Assembly: GCA_900095095.1 (NCBI GenBank)
Contig: FMBT01000375.1
Location: forward strand, 62,001-126,000
Source of the DNA: Fragilariopsis cylindrus CCMP1102
Taxonomy: Eukaryota > Bacillariophyta > Bacillariophyceae > Bacillariales > Bacillariaceae
Length of the DNA: 64,000 bases
Reading direction: 5' to 3'
The first letter of the stretch is position 1. Each line of letters starts with the position of its first letter. The translations under genes were made by a program, and so were the position numbers. A model generated the notes under the pieces. It did no database searches, was not told where the DNA came from, and worked only from the letters and a program-made list of their open reading frames with translations. Below, piece after piece: positions 44,654-56,553 of this stretch.

Positions 44654-46230
44654 TCCGAGTGCTGCAAATACAAATTGATTCGTATCATTTCGTTTTCCTT
44701 TGAGGGAAAGTAAAAGAAGAAGAAGAAAAAAAGAAAACGCCTTCGATTGTGATGATGACGTGATCCTTTTTATATGATAATATATCAACCAAAAAGAAAG
44801 AAAGAAAGAAAGAAAGAAAGACTATATATATATAAATGACTACTAGTATAAATGTGTTACATATTAAATTATAATAAATCCAGTTGAATAAATTTCTTTG
44901 TTCCTATGTATGATATATACAGCCATGTCTTGAATTATGTCCTGGTTTTGGTTGCTCTTTTTGTTGGCACTGTTACACTACTAAGATACTGATACGATTT
45001 GACCAGTCCCACTTCATCCTTAGCAGTATCCTAATATTTCTACAAAACTGACACATGAAGGTGTGATACTAGAGGTGACTGTATTGAGGAACATTACATT
45101 ACTGTAGATAGACAAGGCGTGTCCTCTCAGAAGACAATATGTTATCTTTATATATATACCTCAAAGTCAACTCATTTCATTAGTGTGTTTGGCTTTTCCG
45201 CCAAAATGTTCCTGCATTTCACCACCATTATATTAAGCAACTCCCTCTTCTTGTATTTGTTTTTTCATCCCCATTTCTTTACTAGGGCCTGTAGGAGTAA
45301 GACAAGTGTGAACAATCAACCAGTTAAAAAGAACTACAGGTGTACCACACAATTAACTAAACACACTACTCATTGTTTGTCTATCTATTTTAATATTAGT
45401 TGAATCTATTCATCTCTCAGTCTAATTGCGCTAATACCATACAGCCCATCCAACAAAATAATACTCTTCACAATAGGTTGTCATGACAGTATAAGGATGT
45501 ATAACTACCCACAGTAGTTTGGCATAGTTACGACACTGGAAAGTAAGTAGTTAACATTCTTCAGAAAAAATTAACTTTCAGTAGTTACAGTGATTCTTGT
45601 ATATAGCCTATCATCCATATATACCAACAATCCTCCAAGCACAATTCACATACAAGTTTAGTTTACATAATATTACGGTACAACTAGTAGTACAGTACCA
45701 GTGGTACAGTAGTACAGTGATATACTCTCTGCATGTGCTATGGCAGGGCAGAACAAAGAGAAACTAAAATAGGCCTTTTTTATATTTATAGACTGTCGTA
45801 CATTATCGTACCATTCGAGATTCATTCGATTCATTCGATTCATTGATTTGTGATTGGCTGATGGATGACATGACATCGTCATGTGAAAAAGATTCTTGAT
45901 TGGATTCCTTCCTTCTACCGTATTCGTACTAGATATTCCATTGATTCTTAAAATTCCGATCGTGATCAGGAGATTCCTTCTCTGTCGTTGTTCTTGTTGT
46001 TTTTCTTACTCATATTTGTCATTTGAATTTAATTCATCAATCCCTCAGGCTCATAGTCATAGTCGTCATCGTCATCATCATCAAATACCACATCAGAAAT
46101 CACACCACCACTAGATCTTTATTCTGGCATACACATACACATACCAAGAGAAAGATAGAGAAATTATTCACAGACCAAAGTCCAAGTCCAAAAGGAAGAA
46201 AAAAGAAAAGTCAAATCTGCAAATAAAATA
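44654..46230. other. Intergenic
   Basis: Holds an (AAAG)n run near 44797-44821 and dense GTACAGTAC/CTAGTAG motifs near 45680-45720. No gene is recognised despite the length. Confidence 0.55.
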
Positions 46231-47566
46231 ATGGCATCATCCTCCGATAATCCATCTCCTCCTACTGAGAAAAATGTTGAAGTAGTTGAAGAAGTGAAAG
46301 TTGATAATATATACGTATCAAATCATCCAGTATTATTACATAAAATGACAATAATGCGTAGTTCAGATACATGCCCTGGTACATTCCGATCAGTATTACG
46401 TGAGGTTACATATCATTTAGGATATGAAGCAACGAAGGCACTTAAAGTAAGAAGTGGTTTACCTGTTTCTGTACCATTAGGTAAAGAATTAACAAAAGAA
46501 CATGAAAATTTACGTCAATCCCAAAGTTGTGGTTTTAAATTGGTGGATAAAATTGCATTAATACCTATTTTGAGATCAGGTTTAGGTATGACAGAAGCAA
46601 TGCTAGAACTTCTACCTAATTGTGCAGTACATCATATTGGTATGTACAGGACACCAGGTATTCATAAAAGTCCTGTACAATATTTTAATCGACTACCACG
46701 TGGGAAATGTTCATCGGATGTTGCATATGTATTAGATCCAATAGTTGGTTCCGCTGCAACTATTATGGCTGTTATTTCGATATTAAAAAATGTAAGTTTC
46801 TTTTGACTTTGAATTTGAATTTGAATTTGAATGAAATGGTAGAACGTACGAAAACGGAGGAGAGAGAGACTATTGAAATAAATAATATGCTGTCGCATCT
46901 AGATTTTAGTCCAAGCTTTTGCTTGTGGGTGTCGGTCGGTCGGTTGGTGCGTAATGTCAAGGAATGTATTTTTATGTTTGATTTTGTTCTTCTCACTCTC
47001 ATTTCTTTCGATTCGATTTCCATTCCATTCCATTTCATTTCCTGGAATTCTACCTTTTTTTCTTTTTGCATTGGTCGTTCGTCGATCGTCGATCGTCCAT
47101 GAAAACGCCAATAAATTCCATATCATTCATCATCCGCATCAATTATTAACTAGTGGGGTGTACCAAAAATTCATGTTATAACTGTATTAGCAAGTAAACA
47201 AGGATTGGATACAATTCGTAGTACATATCCTGATGTATATATGACAGTTGGTATTGTTGATAAGGAATTAACTTCTGATGGGATCGTATTACCTGGTATG
47301 GGTGACTGTGGTGATCGTTATTTGGTACTGGAAATCAACAAACTGATTTTATTTATGATAATGGGAATGGAAATGGAAATGGTCACAGTAGTGATATTAG
47401 TGGTGATGATGGAACTGGACCTGGAACAGTTCAGCTGGCGGTGTATCCGGTGGTGAAGATAGCACGAAGAGGGTGGAATAACAATAATAATACGAACAAT
47501 AGTACGAATTTTGAAACTAAACGTAAACGATCTGCTAGTCTTGAATTAGAAATGGATAATAAGTGA
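46231..47566 (+). CDS. Uracil phosphoribosyltransferase, two exons with apparent frameshift
   Basis: Exon 1 at 46231-46791, intron at 46792-47153 (GTAAGT ... aactag, phase 0), exon 2 from 47154. UPRT converts uracil and PRPP to UMP (pyrimidine salvage). Visible blocks: TFRSVLREVTYHLGYEA, IALIPILRSGLGMTEAML (~108-125), the PRPP-loop region VLDPIVGSAATIM (~167-179), then WGVPKIHVITVLASKQGLD and DGIVLPGMGDCGDRY, the uracil-site region. Right after this the frame reads LVLEINK instead of the expected FGT end, whereas the next frame gives FGTGNQQTD and stays open to a TGA at 47566. One T appears to be missing in the run at 47319-47325. The C-terminal tail (Asn-rich, KRKR) is longer than usual. There is no organelle targeting signal. 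Confidence 0.88.
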
Positions 47567-48300
47567 AAAGCGAAACAAAGACAGTAAATTGAAAGAAAAG
47601 AAGAGGAAGACGAAAAAGGAGACAAAATACGAATAGGAAATGCGGAAACAAGGAAGGAAAAGAAAGGAAAGAAAAAGAAATAGACAAAGTATGAAATACA
47701 AATAGTACCAAACTTAACTGATCAAACGAGAAGAAGTAAGTAGGTACATAAAAACAAAAACTATAAATAAAGCAGAGAGAAAGAGAAAGAGCATCATTAT
47801 TAAAACAAACAAAAAAGACGGCACTAGAAAACTTACGATTACTGTAGTTATAGAAATATAATTAAACCACAGTACAAATAAAACTGCTGCCCATATCAAA
47901 CAGTATCTTCCATAGAAAAGAGAGTACATATTGCATATTCTAGTTGTACTTGCAGCAATGGTGATATAGCAGTAGCTAGGAACACATGCGTAGATAGTTG
48001 ATAGATTATATATTGAAGTAACGATTCTAGCACAAAAAAGCAAGTGAGAATGGTATAATGCACGTAGCAGCTTTCTGTTCCATCGTTTCCTGCATACATG
48101 CTGGTACGTAACACTCCATTCGATTGTGTCGAATGCTCACTTACGGAAACTATTTCTTCTGCGAGGGTACTAAATGGCGTGTTTTTCCTTTTTGTGAACA
48201 GGACCATCACTACTTGCATCGATCCAGTACTTTACTTGATTTAGAAAGATGATGCACTCCATCCCATAGTGTGTGCAGAACTGGTACCGGTTGAAATTGT
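47567..48300. other. Intergenic, nothing recognised
   Basis: 3' region of the UPRT gene, with purine-rich aaagaaaaag stretches. No coding signal. Confidence 0.5.
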
Positions 48301-48640
48301 TCAACGTTCAGTTTCAGTTGCTATAAATTGAGATTGTAGTGGTAATGCATTAGGAGGTGTTGCAACAACACGTCCATCAGCTGTTGTTACTGTAAGAACA
48401 ACTCCAGGTTGCAAAGCAGTACCTATAATTTGTCCAGGTTGGGGTGCATTTCCACTATCTGCATCGTAGTAGTTTCGAAGTGATCCAGTAGCATAACTAC
48501 TAGCACCGCGATTTGTAATGGAACGTCCAGTAAAGAATTCAACATGACATATAAGACACAAACAAGCGCACTTAATGGACCCCCATCCTCTCTTTTTCTT
48601 CCAATCTTGAATGCCTTTTCCTTGATATATATAGTATCAA
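48301..48640 (-). CDS. Unidentified minus-strand exon or small gene
   Basis: A frame ending at 48301 reads GKGIQDWKKKRGWGSIK near its start, then FFTGRSITNRGASSYATGSL, RNYYDADSGNAPQPGQIIGT and ALQPGVVLTVTTADGRVVA. The composition is non-repetitive and strand-like, unlike the random ORFs around it. No credible ATG opens this frame, so it is probably the last exon of a spliced gene whose 5' part I could not place, or a remnant. I do not recognise the family. Confidence 0.4.
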
Positions 48641-48905
48641 CTTGGATCATGATTGTTTGAAACTGGTGAAAAGAAATGGGATGGGCTTAATTAATAAACC
48701 GTGATTGATTTGATTCATTTTATTCGACTAGCTCGACTGTATTTGTGTTTGTGGCCCTTCATTTTTTTATAATTACAATATTAAAATACTTGAAGTAGCA
48801 CATACAGTACTACGTACATCATTGATGCAGATACTTGTACTGTATTGAATAGCTGCAGTCTCGTTTCATAGAGCCATCGAAAGAGAGAAAGAGAGAGAAT
48901 ATAGT
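48641..48905. other. Intergenic between divergent units
   Basis: Short spacer upstream of 48906 with a gaaagagagaaagagagag purine run just before the ATG. Confidence 0.4.
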
Positions 48906-50471
48906 ATGTCTACCGAGCAACCTAATAGTAAAGGACGTGACAATGACAACCATCGGTTAACACTACAACCCAGACCATCATCATTATTGTCACAAGATCA
49001 AATTGATCAATTATTGAAGGTTATGACAACGACTACAACAGCAACAGCTCCGACATCGTCGTCATCATCTTCTTCATCTTCTTCTCATCAAACAAAATTG
49101 GCAAAATTGAAAGGACGCGATGTGTTAATACCATTCAATAAAATTGCTTTTTATGAAGGTGAATTAAATCCTGAAACAATACTAACACAATCAACAACAA
49201 AGTTGGATACTAATGATGATAATAAAGTGACGAATGTAGGGGGAAACAAAGGTGATGTCGACGACGATGGTGGTGGGGGTGATGGTGAAGTAGAAATTGT
49301 ATACGTAAATTTAACAACGGAAACGACAGCATCGACTAGCAGTAGCAGTAGCAACTGTGATAATAATTTACATCGGATGACTGTACCTGATACAATAAAT
49401 TGGTTACGATCATCGTCATCATCATTAAAGTCAACGTCAAAACCAAAACCTAAGCCAACTTCAACTTTAAAGCCAAAAGAAATAAATGTTGATGGTCGCG
49501 AAAACAAAAATTCCTCAAATAGGAGAGACGATGATGGTGGGGGTTCATCAGGTGCTCCTATTCCTTCTGTTAGTGTATTTAATATTCAAGAAGAATATAC
49601 TGCTGATGGAAAATGTGTTTTCGGTAAAGCTGTGGATTTATCTGCAAGAATTCAACATGTGTATGGAAAAAATGGAAATGGAGATGGAGATAATAATGAG
49701 AATGATGAAAGTAAAAGTGATGATGATGACGTGTCATCAGACAAGTGCGATAGTGACTCTGGCACTGACACTGTTGCTGCTGACATTGACGGCGTAGTCT
49801 CATCCTCGAAGAAGAAAGAAGTTTCGGATGAAGAATATGATAGAATAGCGAAACGATTGGATGAATTAGCTTTACTAGAGCAACAAGAAGCGAATATGAA
49901 AGGTCGTCGACCAAAATCAAAACCATTGGGGTCTACATCATCTGGATTTGGTTTTAAGAAAGGTTTCTTGAATAATAATAATAATTCATCATCGACGAAT
50001 AAGAAAAAGAAGAAAAAGCAACTACTGTCGTCGGAAGAAATGAATGCTACTAGTAATAGTAGAGAGAGGAAAATATCATCTTCTTCGAGTGTTGGAGGTG
50101 GTGATCGTGATCGTGTCACAATAGATACATCAAAAAATAAAATTCGTGAAATTCCACGTGAGGGAAACCAACAACCATTACCAATAAGAAAAACAAATAA
50201 TACTACTACTGTCCAAAATAATCAGCAGCAGCAGCAGCAGCATCAACAACAACAGCATAATACACGAATGTTAGATCGATCTATATTCTCTGGACAAATA
50301 TCAGAACGTAAAACGAACAATATTAATACCACTACTAATACTACGCCAGTGATAATATCAGAAACAACAGCAAGTACACCAACATCTAGTGCAACTACAA
50401 CTCAAGAAGTACAGGAGCCTATGAAGAAGAAGCGTGTATCAAGATTCAAACAGCAACTTCAACAAGAATAA
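48906..50471 (+). CDS. URI/prefoldin-like (DUF3835-type) protein, tentative
   Basis: 521 residues. KLKGRDVLIPFNKIAFYEGEL (~65-85) resembles the beta-hairpin region of prefoldin-like URI proteins (VPxGxxAFxxGxL). A mid-segment helix SDEEYDRIAKRLDELALLEQ (~309-328) is followed by SSGFGFKKGFLN and, at the very end, KKKRVSRFKQQLQQE. A GFKKGFL box plus a terminal VSRFK box is the pattern of the URI C-terminal DUF3835 region. URI is an R2TP/prefoldin-complex scaffold linked to RNA polymerase assembly. The assignment rests on short motifs. Asp, Ser, Asn and Gly tracts make up much of the length. Single exon. Confidence 0.55.
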   Translation: MSTEQPNSKGRDNDNHRLTLQPRPSSLLSQDQIDQLLKVMTTTTTATAPTSSSSSSSSSSHQTKLAKLKGRDVLIPFNKIAFYEGELNPETILTQSTTKLDTNDDNKVTNVGGNKGDVDDDGGGGDGEVEIVYVNLTTETTASTSSSSSNCDNNLHRMTVPDTINWLRSSSSSLKSTSKPKPKPTSTLKPKEINVDGRENKNSSNRRDDDGGGSSGAPIPSVSVFNIQEEYTADGKCVFGKAVDLSARIQHVYGKNGNGDGDNNENDESKSDDDDVSSDKCDSDSGTDTVAADIDGVVSSSKKKEVSDEEYDRIAKRLDELALLEQQEANMKGRRPKSKPLGSTSSGFGFKKGFLNNNNNSSSTNKKKKKKQLLSSEEMNATSNSRERKISSSSSVGGGDRDRVTIDTSKNKIREIPREGNQQPLPIRKTNNTTTVQNNQQQQQQHQQQQHNTRMLDRSIFSGQISERKTNNINTTTNTTPVIISETTASTPTSSATTTQEVQEPMKKKRVSRFKQQLQQE

Positions 50472-51962
50472 GAATAATTTAATCACATTTCGTTTTTTTT
50501 TCTTTCTTCTAGAGCATATATTATCCATAGCCTCTATAATATACAATCATACAACCCTAGCAATTCAAACATACTATAATACATAATATTCTGCTACTCT
50601 ATATTTTTGTGTGCTTTACTTCATTTGTACTATACAATACTTCAACAGCTATTATAAACAAATTAATTTGGGTAAACCTTCTAGATTGATGATGGCAATT
50701 GCAGCGCAGATCATCAGCAGCAGTGCAAAAGTCAGCAGGGATATCTTCTTCCGTATCCTACATTAACTACTGTACTAGAGTACAGTAGAAGTGTAATAGA
50801 ATAGCTACAGTACAGTAGTAGTGCGTTGTATAGTGTCGCCACGAATTCAGTGTCAGGCGATGATGGTACTTTTTGAAATGAAAATGCGTTGTTGTGGTTC
50901 ATGTGGCGTCGTCGTTGTGAGAGCAAAATCAAGAAGAATGTGTTTGATCTCATACTGTACTAATAGTAGAATTTAGGCGCACCACCTTCAGATTTATTGA
51001 TGGAAATTTTGGATAAAAGAAGAAATGTATGGATTGTTATTGATATTATTATTTCTTCATAAAAGCAGCAATTTGTACAATCACTGTACTATATCTACTG
51101 TATGTGTGTATAGACCATAAGAGTTTCAATCCACGAACAAAACTAAGAATAAAAGGGCATGAGCGGTGGTCGTTGTGATGTGATTTGGTATTTGCGAACC
51201 TCACGAGCTAGTCACATTAAACAATCTTTGTACTTCCGCTCACAAGCAAGAGATTGCGAACTTTGGTTCCGTAGAAGATAGTTAGTTCTTCATGTACATA
51301 ATAATATTATTATTATGTATCGTTCACACATCTGATACAAAAAAGACTCATTTTTATTTTATTTATTATGATTGGTTCGCGACAACGTATTTTTGACTCA
51401 GCAAGTGGGGAGCAAAATATCATTACGACTTGCTCTTTTCAGAAAGAATGAGATACCAATCAAACTTCAACTAACGGGTCTTCGATGTATTTAATGAATC
51501 AAACATTCTTGAGTGATGTTCTATTGATGTGGCAGACAATGAATGGTATGTCCATACCAGCACTTTGTCTTCTCTTTCGAATATAATCACTAAAAGTTAG
51601 TGACCACGTCAGTGCTTAGATTTATAACCGCTATCAATACCCAATAAGCTTAAGTCACAGCCTTTGCCACCATCTATGCCCTTCAACTTTGACATCACGT
51701 AAGCTACGCCCCCACGTGGGAAAACCATCATCACATCATAATCTTCTTTTTTTTCACATCTGTTCTCCTTACATACGCCACACACGTTACATTCATCGCG
51801 TTCAACCTACTTACAAAATTACTTTTCACATCATTGCTACAGTTCAAAAGTTCGCACAATAACAGTTTCACTCTGTTACAGTTCAAAGTTCGCATAATAT
51901 ATCAGGAACATCCCTTCAACAGGATCATCCCTTCAACAATATCTCTACTCCAAATAACAACG
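50472..51962. other. Intergenic, nothing recognised
   Basis: About 1.5 kb without coding signal. Several TACAGTAC/GTACTGTA motifs lie near 50765-50820. ORFs are short and random. Confidence 0.5.
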
Positions 51963-52525
51963 ATGAATAACAGGAATAATACAACTACGATGATGGCTGT
52001 GAGATATCGTGGTCAATCTCAACCGAGACCGAAAGCAAACGCAACATGGAACATCATTAAACTGACGACGACGTTGTCGACTCTCATTCCTCCTATTCAG
52101 CTTTCTCATCAAGAACGTCAACTTCTACGAATATGATTCAAAATAGTATTCTTCAGCCTAAACGACTTTCCGTCACCAAGAAGAATTTCAGTCCATCGTT
52201 CAAGTCCATGTCGTCGTTATCCACAACATCGTCAGCGAAGAAATATTCCTACAGACTACGAAGGATACTGCAAAAGGATTTACATATGACAATTGATATT
52301 TCAACCGCATCGCCAACAACAACAACAGCAACTCAAGGAAGAAAGACGAGATCAACACAAGAAATAAATCACACAAACCATAGCCTGTATGATGAATATT
52401 CAAAAGATATTGAAGTATTACTTAACTCATTACAGTCTACTGACTTTGTTGGGACTATTGATCCAAAATTTCATTCACACTATGTTAGTGATGAATGTTT
52501 AAACACAAATTCAAATGCAATATAA
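51963..52525 (+). CDS. Small basic hypothetical protein, probably spliced
   Basis: The ATG at 51963 starts MNNRNNTTTMMAVRYRGQ. The downstream open frame gives FSSRTSTSTNMIQNSIL, KKYSYRLRRILQKDLHM, SLYDEYSKDIEVLLNSLQST and a stop at 52525. The frames differ. A good acceptor (ttcctcctattcag, ending near 52101) preceded by a weak GTCAAT donor near 52013 would join them in phase 1. The two parts could instead be separate, with the main ORF starting at 52133. The Tyr/Arg-rich middle and acidic C-terminus read as protein, but I recognise no family. Confidence 0.45.
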
Positions 52526-53166
52526 TAACAGAAAAAATAGACCTATAATTTGTAACATACTGTAATAATACTAATAATTTATATTTACATCATAATCAAA
52601 AATAAATCTTCTCTCTACTACAGTGTTATTAGAACTAACTACACGTGTAGTAACTAGCTAGAATATTAAAGCATAGTACGGCGATCTTTCTGTTCTCTAG
52701 TTAGATATATGTAGTAGGAAATCACTGCAACTTTTACAGGCGCGTAGTACTTGTCTATTCCTTCGGTGTAATCTGCTGTCAATAGCATACATGGAGCACT
52801 ACTACTTACTAGGCATAATATATATATATATATATATAATACGGTATATAAATAGAAGCAGTGTAGTAGTATTCACCTAATGTGTAACATAATAGTCAGT
52901 ATCTTGTTCTGGATAGTAATAGGTACTAATTGTCGGTCATGCAGAACCAGTAGTAATTTTAGAAAGCGTCTTACGAAAAACGCACCCAATCCATAAGTAC
53001 AAATACTGAGGTGTGGCTACCAAAATAGATGAAAAAAAGGGGGAAAACAACGATGTATGATATAAGGATTTTTTGCTTGCGGCACGTGGTATGCACACAA
53101 ATTCACACACGCATTCACACACAATAACTGAATATAATATTTTCCTTCCTCTTACCTAGTATCAAG
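52526..53166. other. Intergenic with (TA)n
   Basis: AT microsatellite near 52819-52838. Nothing else seen. Confidence 0.55.
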
Positions 53167-55343
53167 TTACATAGTTGGGAATGGTTTTGTATCATTATCA
53201 GTATATGTTCTTCTCCAACGTCTCATATTACGCCCGTATGGACTATCCCGTGATCGTAATTCTAATGATATGTCTTGTTGATTTATTGTTAAAGTGTTCT
53301 TAATATTGCCATTCTGATTCCTATTCACAGCGGTATTACAAGTACTACTACCATTCGCATTCGACTTAGTTGCTGTTGGTTCTTGTGGTTCCATTTGTAA
53401 TTGCAAATTGGTACGGGTGGTAAATTATTTAAATTATTTGGAAATCCTTGTTTATAAACATGGTATCCCAATCGTTCTAACCAACCACAACCATCACCAC
53501 CCCTATCACCTCTGCCATGTCTCCTGTTGTTGTTATAACTATCATCAAAATCATGAATATCACGTAATAGTTGTATGGATGGGAATATTCCAGTACGTAA
53601 TGATCGACCAATACTAGGATGGCTGCTACCATCACTGCTACTATTACTACTAAAATTGTTGCTCATACCGTTGCTGATGATGCCACCATTGGTATCGCCT
53701 GCATCATCAACACCAGTAATAATGCTGCATCTACCATCATCATCATCATCATCACCATTAGATACCGTAGTAGGAGCATCAGCCTCAGCATCAACGCTTG
53801 TGCCACCAGTAGCAGTAGTTTCCGATAACGATGCATTCCCAGCAGAAGTTGCTTTTGTTGTTGTTGTTGTTGTTGTTGTGGATGATGATCGATACCCATA
53901 TCGATAAGATGATGACAATGATGATCTTCTGGTTACTTCCTCAAGTCGATTCTTCCACCAGTTTTGTCCTTTACTATTACTATTACTATTACAAGTAAAC
54001 TGCAATATACGATGTAATTCATCTTTTTGATTAATAATCAGATCTTCATATCGAACAATGAGAAGAGGTATACTATTCTTTCTGCAATGATACCAATAAT
54101 AATCTATAAAGTCATACCATACTTGTAATATTTCATGACGAACAAATTTAGTATAAAATTCTCGATGAAATTCAGTAATAGATGGTATAACTTTATCCGT
54201 ATGTGTATTAGTTAAATTCAAATTCCAATATGAATCAATTGCATCAAATGGATTCCTTACAAGTAGTATAACACGATTGGCATCGTATGTAGTACAGCCT
54301 ATTCGTTCTGGCCAATGTGTCTTACATATTGATGGTGATGATAATAGTGAGTTGTTATTCGAAGTAGTAGTAGTAGTAGTAGCAGCAGCAGCAGTAGCAG
54401 TGGCAGTAGTTGAAGGTGATAGAAAAGGATTATTGTTTGATATATTATTGGATGATGATGGTGATAAGCCTTCACCAACAAAGTATGGTGGTTGTTCAGC
54501 TAATGCTCTTGATAGTGTCCGATCAGGACGTGTATCACTTGATGTTATATATCCTGTTATTGTTTCTAAAAGAGATCTAAGTAATGTATTCCCCGATCGC
54601 GGATACGATGCTATTATTGTTGTACCCATTTTAAATAATTGTTGTTGTGGATTATCATTATTATTATTACTGTTTGAGTTGGAGTTGGAGTATGATGGAT
54701 CATTGTAAAATCGTAACAAAGGTGGATTCATTACTATTGATAATCTACTACTTTGATGATGATCATCATCATTGTCATTGCCATTGCCATTGTCATTGCC
54801 ATTGTCATTATTATCAACGTTGTCGTCGTCGTCGTCAACACCAGCCGTTGCCACAGTTTCATACCATTCCTTTTCAGCGAGATGATATGTTGATGTGTCT
54901 GTTAGTGTTATCGGTAAACTTCCAATGCTACTAGTAGTCGTAGCCTTGTTATGCCGATTCTTCTCACGCTCATTTCTTAGATGTCGTATATATAACCGTC
55001 TTGTATTTAAACGATCTAATCTTGTTGATGCATCTGGGATCATATTCACAGTATCTTTATTAACAAATTTATATCTGTGTTTGTTCTTCTTGTTTTTGTT
55101 ATTCTTTGTGTTGTCCTTAATTCTAAATAATGGCAGTATAGTATTTGTCCAATATTGTTTTTGACACAACAGAAATGATGTACCATCGTATTCATTCAAA
55201 TACGACAACACAATTGATAAACATTTCAATCCTAATACATTTTTGATATTGATATTGATATTGAGATTGAGATTTTTGTCAATTTTGAGGTTATTGTGGT
55301 CACCTTCATTATGTTCAGTTTTTATTGCTGTTTTTGCTGGCAT
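53167..55343 (-). CDS. F-box-like plus sulfotransferase-domain protein
   Basis: Main frame 55343-53325, about 670 residues. Residues ~36-78 (VLGLKCLSIVLSYLNEYDGT, SFLLCQKQYWTNTIL) have the layout of a diatom F-box-like helix set, followed by STRLDRLNTRRLYIR. Residues ~242 onward are a sulfotransferase: PAPS loop ASYPRSGNTLLRSLLE (5'-PSB), 3'-phosphate motif LLVRNPFDAIDSYW (~360-373), WYDFIDYYWYHC and LLIVRYEDLI. The enzyme class moves sulfate from PAPS to sugars or proteins. The conserved-looking C-terminus (INQQDISLELRSRDSPYGRN, ending KPFPTM, stop at 53167) lies in a second frame, so a short intron (e.g. donor at 53351) or a frameshift lies between about 53400 and 53300. No membrane anchor is seen, unlike Golgi enzymes. 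Ser, Asn and Thr tracts split the catalytic domain. Confidence 0.82.
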
Positions 55344-56553
55344 TATTTTTATAATGACGCTTCTCTCTCTCTCTTTCTTTCTTTATTTCTTTCCTTCTTT
55401 CTTTCTTTCTTTTCGATGGAATGGGATGCGTTGCGTCTTCAAAAAGAAAAGCCAAATTCTGCTCTGCTTTCTTTCTTTCTTCTATTCCTTTTTTTCCTTT
55501 CCCACAAACACATCCAACAAAAGCAACACAGCAGCAGTTTCTTGTAGAGGGAAAATGTATGTAGTGCAATCTTGAACCCGGCTCACTCAGCTTTTAGATA
55601 ATGCAGAGGCAGACGACAAGTTAAATGGTTGACAACAAATAAATCAAAACTGAATAAAATAAAAACAGTCAAAAAAAAGAAATCAGCAACAATGGCGCGC
55701 CGTCAAATTATAAAACCGCGATACTTAGCTAGGGCTAGAATAATGAGTTTAAGTGTGAATGACAGGCGGAAGTCTGTAAGACTGCACGGCCAATATGCGA
55801 CAAACAGATCATCATAGTTCTGGAATAAAAACCACGCCATCTGTTGGCGAAAATCAATCAGCTTAAGAAGAAATAGTGAGTTCTAGCTAGAGTTCTTCTT
55901 TCTATATAATTATTTAATGAGAAATAATTACTTCTCAGATCGGCGAAACTACTAGTACGCACAAGCTGTCTATCTTGATTTTTTTGATTGATCCGGTTCT
56001 GTAGCTTGTGCCCATCACATCACATCACATACAGACAGCAGCATTCTAGTTGCGATTTGGCCACATCAGTTGTGTCATTGCATTGTACACGAAAAATCTT
56101 GTTTTAGTCTTCTTGTTTACGTGCACAGGCAGTGTTCCTTCCGATTACAGCCATGTTCTTTCTCGTCGAGTTCTCGTTTTTATTATATCATTTTGCTTCG
56201 CAACATCTTTGTTACGGTATAATATGTGTATTCACCTTCTTCACGTGGACAAATCATAGTTATCGTTGCAAACCGAATCCATAACATCATAATTTTCGAT
56301 TTACATAAAACACACAAGCATCAAGCAAAGTACAACGAGATAAAAAAAAAGCTTTCTTCTTTCCCTTTTTGAATATACCCTGCAATACCTGTATTCTTCT
56401 CTCTATTTATTCCTCTATCTGTTGACAGGACAAAGGCAACGTAACAGCGCAACAACGCTACGCAAAAAAGAAGAAAAACAATCATCCCAACATCATTCCA
56501 ACTGAACGCTCAAAAACAGAAGGAGAACATACATCACAAAATCCTACGCCAAG
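55344..56553. other. Intergenic, shared 5' region of divergent genes
   Basis: Polypyrimidine ctttctttct runs near 55360-55420 and a small basic ORF (55629-55817) that I do not support as a gene. Confidence 0.5.

Noticed and set aside
45119-45403. 94-codon plus-strand ORF
   Set aside because: Phe/Ser/Thr-rich random-looking sequence without start context or family resemblance.
55629-55817. 62-codon basic ORF starting MTTNKSKLNK
   Set aside because: No family-like pattern and lies in low-complexity A-rich sequence. Too weak to call.
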